In this document: positions 44,562 to 52,889 of the stretch, one piece after another
Position numbering within the stretch: position 1 is the first letter of the stretch
Layout: every line of letters begins with the position of its first letter
Made by a program: the position numbers and the translations under genes
The notes under the pieces: model-generated
Database searches by the model: none
What the model saw: the letters and a program-made list of their open reading frames with translations, nothing else
Told to the model about the DNA's origin: nothing
Assembly (NCBI RefSeq): GCF_000473145.1
Contig: NZ_KI421500.1
Span: forward strand, 2,505,725-2,569,724
Length of the DNA: 64,000 nucleotides
Source: Leisingera daeponensis DSM 23529
Lineage (GTDB): Bacteria > Pseudomonadota > Alphaproteobacteria > Rhodobacterales > Rhodobacteraceae
Direction: 5' to 3'

Positions 44562-45131
44562 CTAAAGAGGGCACACTTCAGCCACCTCTTCCGGCGGCAA
44601 TTCCGCCAGCATTTCGGCCGCGGTTTTCTGCAAGACCGGATGGCGCCAGCGCGGCGCGATGTCTTGCAGCGGCACCAGCACAAAGACACGGTCCTGAATG
44701 CGCGGATGCGGCAGGATCAGCTGCCCCGGCGCCTCCTGCATCTGGCGTTCCAGCGGCAGCCCCTGCCAGCGGGCATACCCTGCTGCATCCGGCAGAACCG
44801 CACCGCTGTGGTCCAGCAGATCCAGATCCAGCGTGCGCATTCCCCAGCGCTGCTCCCGCACCCGGGCGAACCGCGCCTCAATCTCATGCAGGCGCGCCAG
44901 CAGGGCATTGGCGGACAGGGAGGTTTCCACCGCCACAGCGGCATTTACATAATCCGGACCGGCACCGGCCGGAAAACAGGGCGTGCGGAAAAACCGCGAG
45001 ACACTGCGCAGCCTGATATCCTCCGCCTGCAAGGCGGCGATGGCCTTTGACAAGGTGTCTTCCGGCGCACTAGCCTCAACGGGCAGGTTACCGCCAAGTG
45101 CGATCAGAGACAGTTTCCGGTTTTCGGCCAT
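44562..45131 (-). CDS. folK: 2-amino-4-hydroxy-6-hydroxymethyldihydropteridine pyrophosphokinase
   Basis: Folate pathway enzyme transferring pyrophosphate from ATP to the pterin. 189 aa. LIALGGNLP, SRFFRTPCFPAGAGPDYVNAAV, and RWGMRTLDLDLL with the two metal-site Asp; PHPRIQDRVFVLVPLQDIAP also matches. Somewhat longer than E. coli FolK (159) owing to small insertions. Divergent from the NYN gene. Confidence 0.93.
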   Translation of the reverse strand: MAENRKLSLIALGGNLPVEASAPEDTLSKAIAALQAEDIRLRSVSRFFRTPCFPAGAGPDYVNAAVAVETSLSANALLARLHEIEARFARVREQRWGMRTLDLDLLDHSGAVLPDAAGYARWQGLPLERQMQEAPGQLILPHPRIQDRVFVLVPLQDIAPRWRHPVLQKTAAEMLAELPPEEVAEVCPL

Positions 45132-45268
45132 TTTTGACCCATTTTCAGAATGGCAGTATACTTGCGGCAGATGACAAATAACTTACATTAAGTCCACCCG
45201 TTTCGCCGTTTTCAAGCTCACACTCACGGAACTCCCGGCTGAGGCGGATATACCGGAAGGAACATTTG

Positions 45269-45838
45269 ATGTTTTACAAAGACGAACGGCTTGCGCTGTT
45301 CATAGACGGGTCGAATCTGTACGCTGCGGCCAAGGCGCTCGGGTTTGACATCGACTATAAGCTTCTGCGGCAGGAATTCATGCGCCGCGGCAAGCTGCTG
45401 CGTGCCTTTTATTACACCGCTCTGCTGGAAAATGACGAGTATTCGCCGATCAGACCGCTGGTGGACTGGCTGCATTACAACGGCTTCACCATGGTCACCA
45501 AACCGGCCAAGGAATACACCGACAGCCTGGGCCGCCGCAAAGTCAAAGGCAACATGGATATCGAACTGACTGTAGATGCCATGGAGCTGGCGCCGCGGGT
45601 GGACCATATCGTGCTGTTCTCGGGCGATGGGGATTTTCGCCCGCTGATTGCAAGTCTGCAGCGCCAGGGCGTGCGGGTTTCGGTGGTGTCCACCATCCGC
45701 AGCCAGCCGCCGATGATCTCTGACGACCTGCGCCGCCAGGCCGATAATTTTATCGAACTGGAAGAGCTGCGCGACGTGATCGGCCGCCCGCCGCGCGAGC
45801 AGAGCGATCAGCGCTCGGCAACTGTCGCGCACGGCTGA
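45269..45838 (+). CDS. NYN-domain protein (LabA/DUF88 type), putative nuclease
   Basis: 189 aa from ATG 45269 (GGAAGG upstream). PIN-like NYN fold: LALFIDGSNLYAAAKAL with Asp13, KVKGNMDIELTVDAM, HIVLFSGDGDFRPLIA and VSVVSTIRSQPPMISDDLRRQADNF. The four acidic positions of the metal site are present, so it may act as an RNase. Homologues are widespread in alphaproteobacteria; the target is unknown. Divergent from folK. Confidence 0.82.
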   Translation: MFYKDERLALFIDGSNLYAAAKALGFDIDYKLLRQEFMRRGKLLRAFYYTALLENDEYSPIRPLVDWLHYNGFTMVTKPAKEYTDSLGRRKVKGNMDIELTVDAMELAPRVDHIVLFSGDGDFRPLIASLQRQGVRVSVVSTIRSQPPMISDDLRRQADNFIELEELRDVIGRPPREQSDQRSATVAHG

Positions 45839-45903
45839 GCGCAAGCAGCCGCCTGATACCCGGAGCGAGGCGCCTGATGGGGCGGCGCCTTCTCCGGACC
45901 TGA

Positions 45904-46365
45904 TCAATTGTCTGCCTGGCTGTTTATCTGGTTGTGGCGGGCGATCACTTCTGCTGGCCAGCGGCTCTTTATGTAGGCCAGCACCGCCAGCATTTCCTCC
46001 TCCGTCAGCACACCGGCAAAACCGCCCATGCGGCTGCGGTAGCCGTTGCCGACCACCTCGGCGACGCCGCGCCGCGTGATATCCAGCAGCTGCCCGTCCG
46101 GGTGATGCCAGGTGTGGCCGTTTTCATCCTGCGGCGGCGCCGGAAGATAGCCCTCGCTGTCCCGGTCCTGCCAATTGGGCTCGCCCTGCAAGTCTGCTCC
46201 GTGGCAGCTGGCGCAGTAATCCAGATACACGGCCTCGCCCAAAGCCACAGCTTCCGCATCCTGATAGGGCAGGATCCCGGCGGCCTGCGGGCCGCTCTCC
46301 GCCAGCCAGTAATACACGGCCGCCGCCAACCCGGCCGCAGCGGTAGCGGCAACCACCTTCTTCAT
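45904..46365 (-). CDS. Membrane-anchored c-type cytochrome
   Basis: 153 aa from ATG 46365. An N-terminal hydrophobic segment (about 3-20) could anchor or export it. One haem-binding site, CASCH (51-55), and a possible distal Met near the YRSRMGGF segment (about 110-117). LGEAVYLDYCASCHGADLQG and EEMLAVLAYIKSRWP are standard class I features. Its electron partner cannot be told. Divergent from ispH and convergent with the NYN gene. Confidence 0.85.
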   Translation of the reverse strand: MKKVVAATAAAGLAAAVYYWLAESGPQAAGILPYQDAEAVALGEAVYLDYCASCHGADLQGEPNWQDRDSEGYLPAPPQDENGHTWHHPDGQLLDITRRGVAEVVGNGYRSRMGGFAGVLTEEEMLAVLAYIKSRWPAEVIARHNQINSQADN

Positions 46366-46507
46366 GCCGACCCCATGCCTGTTGCTGTCCAAGGCGGGCT
46401 TTTGCCGCCTTCCCCCGCGGGAACCTCCAATCACAAACCTGTGAGGCCGCCCGGGCACTGGACCTCGCCGCCTGAACCGCTTACCTCTGGCGCGCAAGGA
46501 GACGCCC

Positions 46508-47458
46508 ATGACCAAGCCAGCCCTGACCCTTTACCTCGCCGCGCCGCGCGGCTTTTGCGCCGGAGTGGACCGCGCCATCAAGATCGTCGAAATGGCGATC
46601 GGCAAATGGGGGGCGCCGGTCTATGTGCGCCATGAAATCGTGCATAACAAATTCGTGGTCGATTCCTTGCGCGAAAAAGGCGCGGTGTTTGTCGAGGAAC
46701 TGGACGAATGCCCCGATGACCGGCCGGTGATTTTCTCCGCCCACGGGGTGCCGAAATCGGTGCCTGCTGCGGCTGAGGCGCGCGAGATGATCTATGTCGA
46801 TGCCACCTGCCCGCTGGTCTCCAAGGTGCATATCGAGGCGCAGCGCCATGCCGAAGCCGGTTTGCAGATGATCATGATCGGCCACAAGGGCCACCCGGAG
46901 ACCATCGGCACCATGGGCCAGCTGCCTGAGGGCGAGGTCCTGCTGGTCGAAACCGCAGCGGATGTGGCAACGGTTGAGGTGCGCGACCCGGACCGTCTGG
47001 CCTATGTGACCCAGACCACCCTGTCGGTCGATGACACCAAGGGCATCGTTGCGGCGCTGGAAGAGCGTTTCCCGAACATTATCGGCCCGCACAAGGAAGA
47101 CATCTGCTATGCCACCACCAACCGCCAGGAAGCGGTGAAATCGGTGGCGCCCAAGTCGGACGCCCTGCTGGTGGTCGGCGCGCCGAATTCTTCGAACTCC
47201 CGCCGCTTGGTCGAGGTCGGCGCCAAGAACGGCTGTGCGTACGCCCAACTCGTGCAGCGCGCCGAAAACATCGACTGGCGCGCGCTGGAGGGCATCCGCT
47301 CCATTGCGATCACCGCCGGCGCCTCTGCCCCGGAACTGCTGGTCAACGAGGTGATCGACGCCTTCAGGGAGCGCTACGACGTGACGGTTGAGGTGGTCGA
47401 GACCGCAGTGGAAACGGTGGAGTTCAAGGTGCCCCGCGTCTTGCGGCAGCCTGCATAA
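46508..47458 (+). CDS. ispH: 4-hydroxy-3-methylbut-2-enyl diphosphate reductase
   Basis: Last step of the MEP isoprenoid pathway, a [4Fe-4S] enzyme. 316 aa. The cluster cysteines are seen in [27 protein letters not shown] and [28 protein letters not shown] and [15 protein letters not shown] are other signatures. Complete. Confidence 0.96.
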   Translation: MTKPALTLYLAAPRGFCAGVDRAIKIVEMAIGKWGAPVYVRHEIVHNKFVVDSLREKGAVFVEELDECPDDRPVIFSAHGVPKSVPAAAEAREMIYVDATCPLVSKVHIEAQRHAEAGLQMIMIGHKGHPETIGTMGQLPEGEVLLVETAADVATVEVRDPDRLAYVTQTTLSVDDTKGIVAALEERFPNIIGPHKEDICYATTNRQEAVKSVAPKSDALLVVGAPNSSNSRRLVEVGAKNGCAYAQLVQRAENIDWRALEGIRSIAITAGASAPELLVNEVIDAFRERYDVTVEVVETAVETVEFKVPRVLRQPA

Positions 47459-47555
47459 CCTCTTTGCAGGCGGCCATTCCGGTCACAGAAAACGCATGCG
47501 CCGCGGGCTAATCGTGCTACGCCTTAGTCCGCGGGCATTTTCTGGAGCCGTTTTC

Positions 47556-47648
47556 ATGATCACCCAGCACTTTCTGATCACTGCATTTGTGGTCATCCTC
47601 TCCCCCGGTACGGGCGTCATCCGAATGCTGGCGCCGGAACGCGCCTGA
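47556..47648 (+). pseudogene. Remnant of a LysE-family exporter gene
   Basis: 30 codons from ATG 47556 (TGGAG upstream), reading ITQHFLITAFVVILSPGTGV, which looks like the first transmembrane helix of LysE/RhtB translocators; then the frame diverges to IRMLAPERA and stops. The rest of the about 200-codon gene is absent, and the next gene starts 30 bp later. An internal deletion that kept the promoter-proximal end is the simplest reading. A real small protein is less likely. Confidence 0.6.
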
Positions 47649-47678
47649 GCCGGCTTTTTCACAGCGCGGAGGCGGAAG

Positions 47679-48278
47679 ATGAGCGACCGGAAAACCCTGC
47701 AAGTCTACGCGGAAGCAGCGCAGGCCTATGCCGACCGCTTTGCCCGCGCCGGTGACAGCTTTCACGATCCGGATTTCGCGGCCTTCTCCTCACGCCTGCC
47801 AGCCGGCGCCCGCATTCTGGATCTGGGCTGCGGACCGGGCCATTGGGCGGCCCGTTTCAAGGAAAAGGGCTTCAAGGTTTCTGCCATGGATGCCTCTCCC
47901 CAGATGGCGGAACTGGCAAGGTCAAATTTCGGGATTGAAGTCGAGGTAGCTACCTTCGAAGCGTTGAAGCACAAAAGAAGCTTTGATGGCATCTGGGCCA
48001 ACTTCAGCCTGCTGCACGCGCCGCGGGCTGACCTGCCCGGACATCTGGCGCAGGTTCATCGCGCCTTGAACCCCGGCGGCATCTTCCATATTGGCATGAA
48101 GCTCGGAGACGGCGAAGGGCGTGACAAGCTGGGACGTTTCTATGCCTATTACAGCGAGGATGAATTGAAAAATCTGCTTCAAGACGCGGGCTTCACCGTA
48201 ACCCGGACCCGCCGCGGCAATGGCCAGGGCCTCGCTGGCGGCGTTGAAACCTACGTGATCCTGACCGCCGATGCCTGA
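47679..48278 (+). CDS. SAM-dependent methyltransferase (class I)
   Basis: 199 aa. SAM-binding [15 protein letters not shown] (about 44-58), then [15 protein letters not shown] and [18 protein letters not shown], with [16 protein letters not shown]; all typical motifs I-IV of class I methyltransferases. No C-terminal substrate domain is recognisable. It overlaps the rnhA start by eight bases, so the two are expressed together. Confidence 0.88.
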   Translation: MSDRKTLQVYAEAAQAYADRFARAGDSFHDPDFAAFSSRLPAGARILDLGCGPGHWAARFKEKGFKVSAMDASPQMAELARSNFGIEVEVATFEALKHKRSFDGIWANFSLLHAPRADLPGHLAQVHRALNPGGIFHIGMKLGDGEGRDKLGRFYAYYSEDELKNLLQDAGFTVTRTRRGNGQGLAGGVETYVILTADA

Positions 48279-48735
48279 ATTGTTTGCTTATACCGACGGC
48301 GCCTGTTCCGGAAATCCCGGCCCCGGCGGCTGGGGCGTTCTGCTGCGCGCCATGGACGGTGACTCCATCGTCAAGGAAAAGGAACTGAGCGGAGGCGAGG
48401 CCGAGACCACCAACAACCGGATGGAACTGCTGGCCGCAATCAATGCGCTGGAAAGCCTGGCGCGGCCCTCCACGATCACCGTGGTCACCGATTCCGCCTA
48501 TGTGAAGAACGGCGTCACCGGCTGGATCTTCGGCTGGAAGAAGAACGGCTGGAAAACCTCGAACAAGAAGCCGGTGAAAAACGTCGAGCTGTGGCAGCGG
48601 CTGGACGAGGCCCAGCGCCGCCATAAGGTGACCTGGGAGTGGGTCAAGGGCCACGCAGGCCACCCCGAGAACGAACGCGCCGATGAACTGGCGCGCGCCG
48701 GCATGGCGCCTTTCAAGAAAAAGAAGGGCGCCTGA
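48271..48735 (+). CDS. rnhA: Ribonuclease HI
   Basis: Degrades RNA in RNA-DNA hybrids. 154 aa. [16 protein letters not shown] has the first catalytic Asp; [18 protein letters not shown] the Glu; [14 protein letters not shown] the second Asp; [16 protein letters not shown] the His and the last Asp. Full set present, normal length. Confidence 0.96.
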   Translation: MPELFAYTDGACSGNPGPGGWGVLLRAMDGDSIVKEKELSGGEAETTNNRMELLAAINALESLARPSTITVVTDSAYVKNGVTGWIFGWKKNGWKTSNKKPVKNVELWQRLDEAQRRHKVTWEWVKGHAGHPENERADELARAGMAPFKKKKGA

Positions 48736-48751
48736 TGCACGGGGCCTGCGC

Positions 48752-49375
48752 ATGAGCTTTCTGACCCTGCTCGACTACGCCTCGGTGCTGGTCTTCGCCC
48801 TGACCGGGGCTCTGGTTGCCAGCCGGGCGCAGCTCGACATCGTGGGCTTTGCCTTCGTGGCCTGCCTGACGGCAGTTGGCGGCGGCACAGTGCGGGATCT
48901 GCTGCTGAACCGGGATCCGGTGTTCTGGATCGGTGACCCCAACTACATTCTGCTCGCAGCCACCGCCGCAGTGGCGGTGTTCTTTACCGCGCATCTGGTG
49001 GAAAGCCGGATGCGCTGGGTGATCTGGCTGGACAGTTTCGCCCTGGCGATTGCGGTGCCCGCGGGCACCGGCGCCGCGATTGCGCTGGGAAAGGAGCCGG
49101 TGATCGTTGTGCTGATGGGCATGGCGACCGGCTCGCTGGGCGGGCTGATGCGCGATGTGGTCTGCAACGAGGTCCCGCTGGTCCTGAAACAGGGCGAGCT
49201 GTACATCACCTGCGCCATGGCCGGCGCTATCACCGCCGTGCTGGCGATTTCCGCGGGGCTTGAGCTGCGGTTTGCCCTGCTCGCCTGCGCCGGTGTCTGC
49301 TGGACGCTGCGCGCGGGTTCCATCCTCTTCGGCTGGCACCTGCCCGTCTACAAAAGCCGCCCGCCCCGCAGCTGA
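48752..49375 (+). CDS. Trimeric intracellular cation channel-like protein (UPF0126)
   Basis: 207 aa from ATG 48752; an in-frame extension to 48683 overlaps rnhA and is unlikely. Seven hydrophobic segments in two repeats, each with a conserved GG-x-RD loop: GGGTVRDLLLNRDPVFW and GGLMRDVVCNEVPLVL. UPF0126/TRIC members form trimeric cation channels; the bacterial role is poorly known. 16 bp downstream of rnhA. Confidence 0.88.
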   Translation: MSFLTLLDYASVLVFALTGALVASRAQLDIVGFAFVACLTAVGGGTVRDLLLNRDPVFWIGDPNYILLAATAAVAVFFTAHLVESRMRWVIWLDSFALAIAVPAGTGAAIALGKEPVIVVLMGMATGSLGGLMRDVVCNEVPLVLKQGELYITCAMAGAITAVLAISAGLELRFALLACAGVCWTLRAGSILFGWHLPVYKSRPPRS

Positions 49376-49381
49376 GCCTGT

Positions 49382-50374
49382 TCAGGCGCTCTTGCGGCTC
49401 TCCTCCATGGCTTTCAGAAACGCCTGCCCCTCATCGCTAATCCGGGCCTTGCGGCCGCGGCGGCGGTGCCAGATCTGCGCCATTTCGTGGTATTCCCGCA
49501 GGCTGGCATCGCGCAGCAGGTCTTCCTTGATCTCCAGCGCGGCAGCGAAATTGTCGGCCAGCCGCCGGTCCTCCTCCTCGTTCCGGTCGAACTTGTGCCA
49601 GTAACCCGGCTCGATGGAGGCGGTGAAATGATTGGCCCGGCCGCGGGCCTTCTTGTTCAGGAAGCCGTCGCGTGAGCGCAGCGCGTAATGGTTGAGCTGC
49701 GCGGCGGAATATCCGTAGCTGCCGCGCACATACAGCACGCCCTCCAGCTCATTCTGCGGCAGGCGGGTGCCATCGGCCAGCTGCCAGTTCACCTCTTCCG
49801 GCGCAACCGCCAGGAAGGGGCGGTGAACGCCCATCCGCTCAAACTTCCCGTTGTTGCGGAAGGCCGTCTTGAAGAACCGGTGCTCATCCGCCTGGCCTTC
49901 CTCCGGTTCGGCCCGGACAAAGGCCTGCGGCACCGCAGGATGGTCCGCGGTCCCCACGCCTGCATTGCCGAAGATCCGCCAGACAAATGAAACCGCGTCC
50001 GCATCCTCCCGCTCAGCCAGCAAGCCTGGCAGCGTGCCGTCCGCGGTATTGATCTGCAGAAATTCGTCGGCATCCGCCACCAGCACCCAGTCGGCGGCGG
50101 CCACCTTCGGCTCATACTCGGCCCACATCAGCGCGCTTTTGTGCGGCCCGCGCCGCATCACCCGGTTAAAGCGGTGCTCCACCACCCCCATCCGGTGCAG
50201 GCAGCGCAGAATGTGGTCGGTAGGGTCGGAGCAGTCGTTTGTGAACACCACGAAATCGCTGACACCAATGGATTTATAGTGGCAGATCCAATCGAGGATA
50301 TAGGCGCCCTCGTCCTTCATGGTGGTCACGATCACCACATTCGGGGTGCCGCTGCGGCCGGTATCCTGTGTCAT
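49382..50374 (-). CDS. Glycosyltransferase family 2-like protein
   Basis: 330 aa. VVIVTTMKDEGAYILDWICHYKSIGVSD (N-terminal GT-A strand and helix), FTNDCSDPTDHILRCL and WVLVADADEFL (DxD-type metal site) fit the Glyco_tranf_2_4 family, found in many roseobacters as polysaccharide-related enzymes. The C-terminal half, with DGFLNKKARGRANHF, is typical of that group. No signal or membrane helix. Acceptor unknown. Convergent with the TRIC-like gene, 6 bp apart. Confidence 0.82.
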   Translation of the reverse strand: MTQDTGRSGTPNVVIVTTMKDEGAYILDWICHYKSIGVSDFVVFTNDCSDPTDHILRCLHRMGVVEHRFNRVMRRGPHKSALMWAEYEPKVAAADWVLVADADEFLQINTADGTLPGLLAEREDADAVSFVWRIFGNAGVGTADHPAVPQAFVRAEPEEGQADEHRFFKTAFRNNGKFERMGVHRPFLAVAPEEVNWQLADGTRLPQNELEGVLYVRGSYGYSAAQLNHYALRSRDGFLNKKARGRANHFTASIEPGYWHKFDRNEEEDRRLADNFAAALEIKEDLLRDASLREYHEMAQIWHRRRGRKARISDEGQAFLKAMEESRKSA

Positions 50375-50504
50375 TTTCTGCTGCTCTCTGCCTCGGGTCC
50401 CGCCGCTTCATGCTGCGGTTGCGTTATCTTATCCAACGTATCCCTTTGCGCAGCAGGAATTGCGCTTTCCCGCTGCGGCTGTGTCCCGCGCGCCTCAGCC
50501 CCGG

Positions 50505-50741
50505 TTATCTGCCGATGTAGCGCTGCCAGAGCCAGATCAGCAAAAGCGCCCCCAGCACCGCGCCGATGAAGCCCGCCATGACCCCCATCACCGCAAGCAG
50601 GCCGCGCAGCACCAGCCCGCCCAGCAGCGCGCCGGCCATGCCGATGCAGACCGTGGTGATGATACCGGTTTCCAGCCGCATCAGCCGCGTGGCAAGAAAA
50701 CCTGCCGCGGCACCTATGATGATCAGGGCGATGATAGGCAT
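50505..50741 (-). CDS. GlsB/YeaQ/YmgE-family small membrane protein
   Basis: 78 aa with three hydrophobic segments (about 2-20, 28-45, 48-70). Gly-rich GIITTVCIGMAGALLGGLVLRG fits the GlsB/YeaQ/YmgE (transglycosylase-associated) stress-envelope family. Starts 12 bp after the fmt stop, so it is probably co-transcribed with fmt. Confidence 0.85.
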   Translation of the reverse strand: MPIIALIIIGAAAGFLATRLMRLETGIITTVCIGMAGALLGGLVLRGLLAVMGVMAGFIGAVLGALLLIWLWQRYIGR

Positions 50742-50753
50742 GGCGGCCTCCGG

Positions 50754-51659
50754 TTACAGGCGGCTGCCCTTCAGAACCGGGAAGCCGCGCAGGAATACAT
50801 CGGGATCCTGCGCGCTTTTACCTGCCCGTTGCAAGCGCAACAGCTTCACCGCACCGTTCCCGCAGGCGATGGTCAGCGCATCATCCAGCACCTCGCCCGG
50901 CGTGCCCTGGCCCTCTGCCAGCCGGGACGCCAAGAGCTTGACCCTCTGGCCTTCGATCTCGCACCAGGCGCCAGGGAAGGGCGACAGGCCGCGGATCTTG
51001 CGGTCGACCTCGGCCGCCGGACGGGACCAGTCGACCTGGGCCTCCGCCTTGTCGATCTTTTCGGCGTAGGTGACGCCCTCCGCGGGCTGCACTTCGGGTG
51101 CCAGCTCCGGCAGGCGCCGCAGGGCCTCGACGATCAGCCCGGCACCTATTCCGGACAGCCGGTCGTGCAGCTGAGCAGTGGTTTCCTCGGCCCCGATCGC
51201 AGTGGCCTCGCGCAGCAGAACCGGGCCGGTGTCCAGCCCTGCCTCCATCTGCATGATGCAGATGCCGGTTTCGGCGTCGCCCGCCATGATGGCCCGGTGG
51301 ATCGGCGCGGCGCCGCGCCAGCGCGGCAACAGGCTTGCGTGGATGTTCAGACAGCCGTGCTGCGGCGCATCCAGAATGGCCTGCGGCAGGATCAGCCCAT
51401 AGGCCACGACCACCGCAATATCAGCGTTCAGCGCTGCAAAAGCCGCCTGCTCTTCAGCGTCTTTCAGCGAGACCGGGTGCCGCACGTCCAGCCCCAAGGC
51501 CGCGGCGCGGGCATGGACGGGGGTTGGACGGTCCTTCTTGCCGCGGCCGGCAGGCCGGGGCGGCTGGCAGTAAACGGCAGCAATCTGGTGCCCGGCCTCA
51601 ACCAGCGCGTCCAGCACCGGCACCGAGAAATCAGGCGTTCCCATGAAGATAATGCGCAT
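50754..51659 (-). CDS. fmt: Methionyl-tRNA formyltransferase
   Basis: Formylates initiator Met-tRNA. 301 aa. [19 protein letters not shown], then [12 protein letters not shown], and the signature [21 protein letters not shown] carry the catalytic Asn/His region; [15 protein letters not shown] follows. C-terminal OB domain present (about 205-300, with [15 protein letters not shown]). Downstream of two deformylase genes on the same strand, the classic def-fmt link. Confidence 0.96.
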   Translation of the reverse strand: MRIIFMGTPDFSVPVLDALVEAGHQIAAVYCQPPRPAGRGKKDRPTPVHARAAALGLDVRHPVSLKDAEEQAAFAALNADIAVVVAYGLILPQAILDAPQHGCLNIHASLLPRWRGAAPIHRAIMAGDAETGICIMQMEAGLDTGPVLLREATAIGAEETTAQLHDRLSGIGAGLIVEALRRLPELAPEVQPAEGVTYAEKIDKAEAQVDWSRPAAEVDRKIRGLSPFPGAWCEIEGQRVKLLASRLAEGQGTPGEVLDDALTIACGNGAVKLLRLQRAGKSAQDPDVFLRGFPVLKGSRL

Positions 51660-51730
51660 TTCGTGCTCCTGCTCCCATCAAGGTCCCGCTATTGAGCACA
51701 AAGGGCTGCGCAGGCCCGCGGGGTGGCGCG

Positions 51731-51749
51731 GCCCGGCCTGCGGCCGGGC
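51731..51749. other. Hairpin between the deformylase-like gene and fmt
   Basis: A perfect 8-bp dyad GCCCGGCC/GGCCGGGC with a 3-nt loop, 12 nt past the deformylase-like stop. On the plus strand it is followed by GGTTTT, on the minus strand by no U-run. Possibly an RNA stability or pause element between the genes. Confidence 0.35.
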
Positions 51750-51760
51750 GGTTTTGTCTA

Positions 51761-52258
51761 TCAGCCGGTCAGCTTCTTCGCCTTGCGGATCAGCATGTCG
51801 CGCTTCACTTTGCTCAGGCGGTCGAAGTACATCCTGCCGTTCAGATGGTCGATCTGGTGTTGCACAGAGGTCGCCTCGATCCCGACAAAATCGCGCCGGT
51901 CAATCATTCCCTGCTCGTTCAGGTAGCGGACGGTGACGGCCCGCGGACGCTTTATCTTGGCCGACACGCCCGGCAGATTGGGACTGGCCTCGTCATGCTC
52001 GCGCAGCTCGATCGAGGCATGCAGGATCTCAGGGTTTGCCAGCTTCACCGCCCGGCCGCGCTCGGCGGAGCCGTCCACCACCGCCAGCCGCAGCATCACG
52101 CCGATCTGGTTGGCGGCTAGGCCCACGCCCGGCATCGCCTCCATGGTATCGACCATGTCATTCCAGATTTCGCGGACCTCATCGGTGATCTCTGTCACCT
52201 CTTCAGCCTTGGTGCGCAGGCGCTTGTCAGGCCAGGGCAGGCAGGTGCGGACGGTCAT
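51761..52258 (-). CDS. Peptide deformylase-like paralogue with altered active site
   Basis: 165 aa. The deformylase fold is intact by motif order: GVGLAANQ (44-51, motif 1), EASPNLPG (90-97, motif 2) and HQIDH (134-138, motif 3). But motif 2, normally EGCLS, has Ser92 in place of the metal-binding Cys, and motif 3, normally HExxH, has Gln135 in place of the catalytic Glu. Metal binding and hydrolysis are therefore likely impaired or changed. Neighbour of the canonical def gene (14 bp) and of fmt. Automatic annotation would call it def. A non-enzymatic ribosome-exit or peptide-binding role is possible. Confidence 0.85.
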   Translation of the reverse strand: MTVRTCLPWPDKRLRTKAEEVTEITDEVREIWNDMVDTMEAMPGVGLAANQIGVMLRLAVVDGSAERGRAVKLANPEILHASIELREHDEASPNLPGVSAKIKRPRAVTVRYLNEQGMIDRRDFVGIEATSVQHQIDHLNGRMYFDRLSKVKRDMLIRKAKKLTG

Positions 52259-52272
52259 GTCTGTATGGTTCC

Positions 52273-52791
52273 TCAGGCGCGGGCGCGTTCGCGCTTCAGC
52301 TTCTGCATCTTGCGGGTGATCATCTGGCGCTTCAGCGGCTTCAGGTAATCGATGAACAGCTTGCCGTTCAGATGGTCGATCTCATGCTGCACGCACGTCG
52401 CCCACAAGCCGTCAAAGGTCTCCCGCTGCGCATTGCCGCTGCGGTCCATCCATTCGACCTCGACCACCTTGGGGCGGGTCACCTCGGCGTATTGATCCGG
52501 GATCGACAGGCAGCCTTCCTCATAAACATTGGTTTCGTCCGAGGAGGAGATGATTTCAGGGTTGAACATCACCAGCGGGCGCGGATCGCCGTCTTCTTCC
52601 TTGACGCAGTCCAGCACGATCAGCCGTTGCAAGATACCGATCTGCGGCGCCGCCAGGCCGATGCCGGGGGCTGCATACATGGTTTCCAGCATGTCATCCG
52701 CCAGCACGCGCAAGTCATCGCTGAGGTCCGGCACTGCCGCGCAGACCTTCTTCAGGCGGGGATCGGGATGGATCAGGATCGGTCGTTTCAT
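52273..52791 (-). CDS. def: Peptide deformylase
   Basis: Removes the formyl group from nascent N-terminal Met. 172 aa from ATG 52791 (MKRPILIHPDPRL, the usual family start); an ATG three codons earlier (52800) and one at 52839 are alternatives with no better ribosome binding site. Motif 1 GIGLAAPQ (43-50), motif 2 EGCLS with Cys94, and motif 3 HEIDH with Glu137 are all intact. First gene of the def/def-like/fmt group. Confidence 0.94.
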   Translation of the reverse strand: MKRPILIHPDPRLKKVCAAVPDLSDDLRVLADDMLETMYAAPGIGLAAPQIGILQRLIVLDCVKEEDGDPRPLVMFNPEIISSSDETNVYEEGCLSIPDQYAEVTRPKVVEVEWMDRSGNAQRETFDGLWATCVQHEIDHLNGKLFIDYLKPLKRQMITRKMQKLKRERARA

Positions 52792-52889
52792 GCGCTTCAT
52801 GTATGCGATCAGCCGCCCCATCGCAACGCCCCCTTGCACCTGCCGCTGCAGCGACTAGCTTCGCTTCCAATCAGAGGGGAGTTCACCAC

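Noticed and set aside
51761-52258. Calling this gene a normal second def
   Set aside because: Cys and Glu of the active site are replaced, so the simple annotation would mislead.
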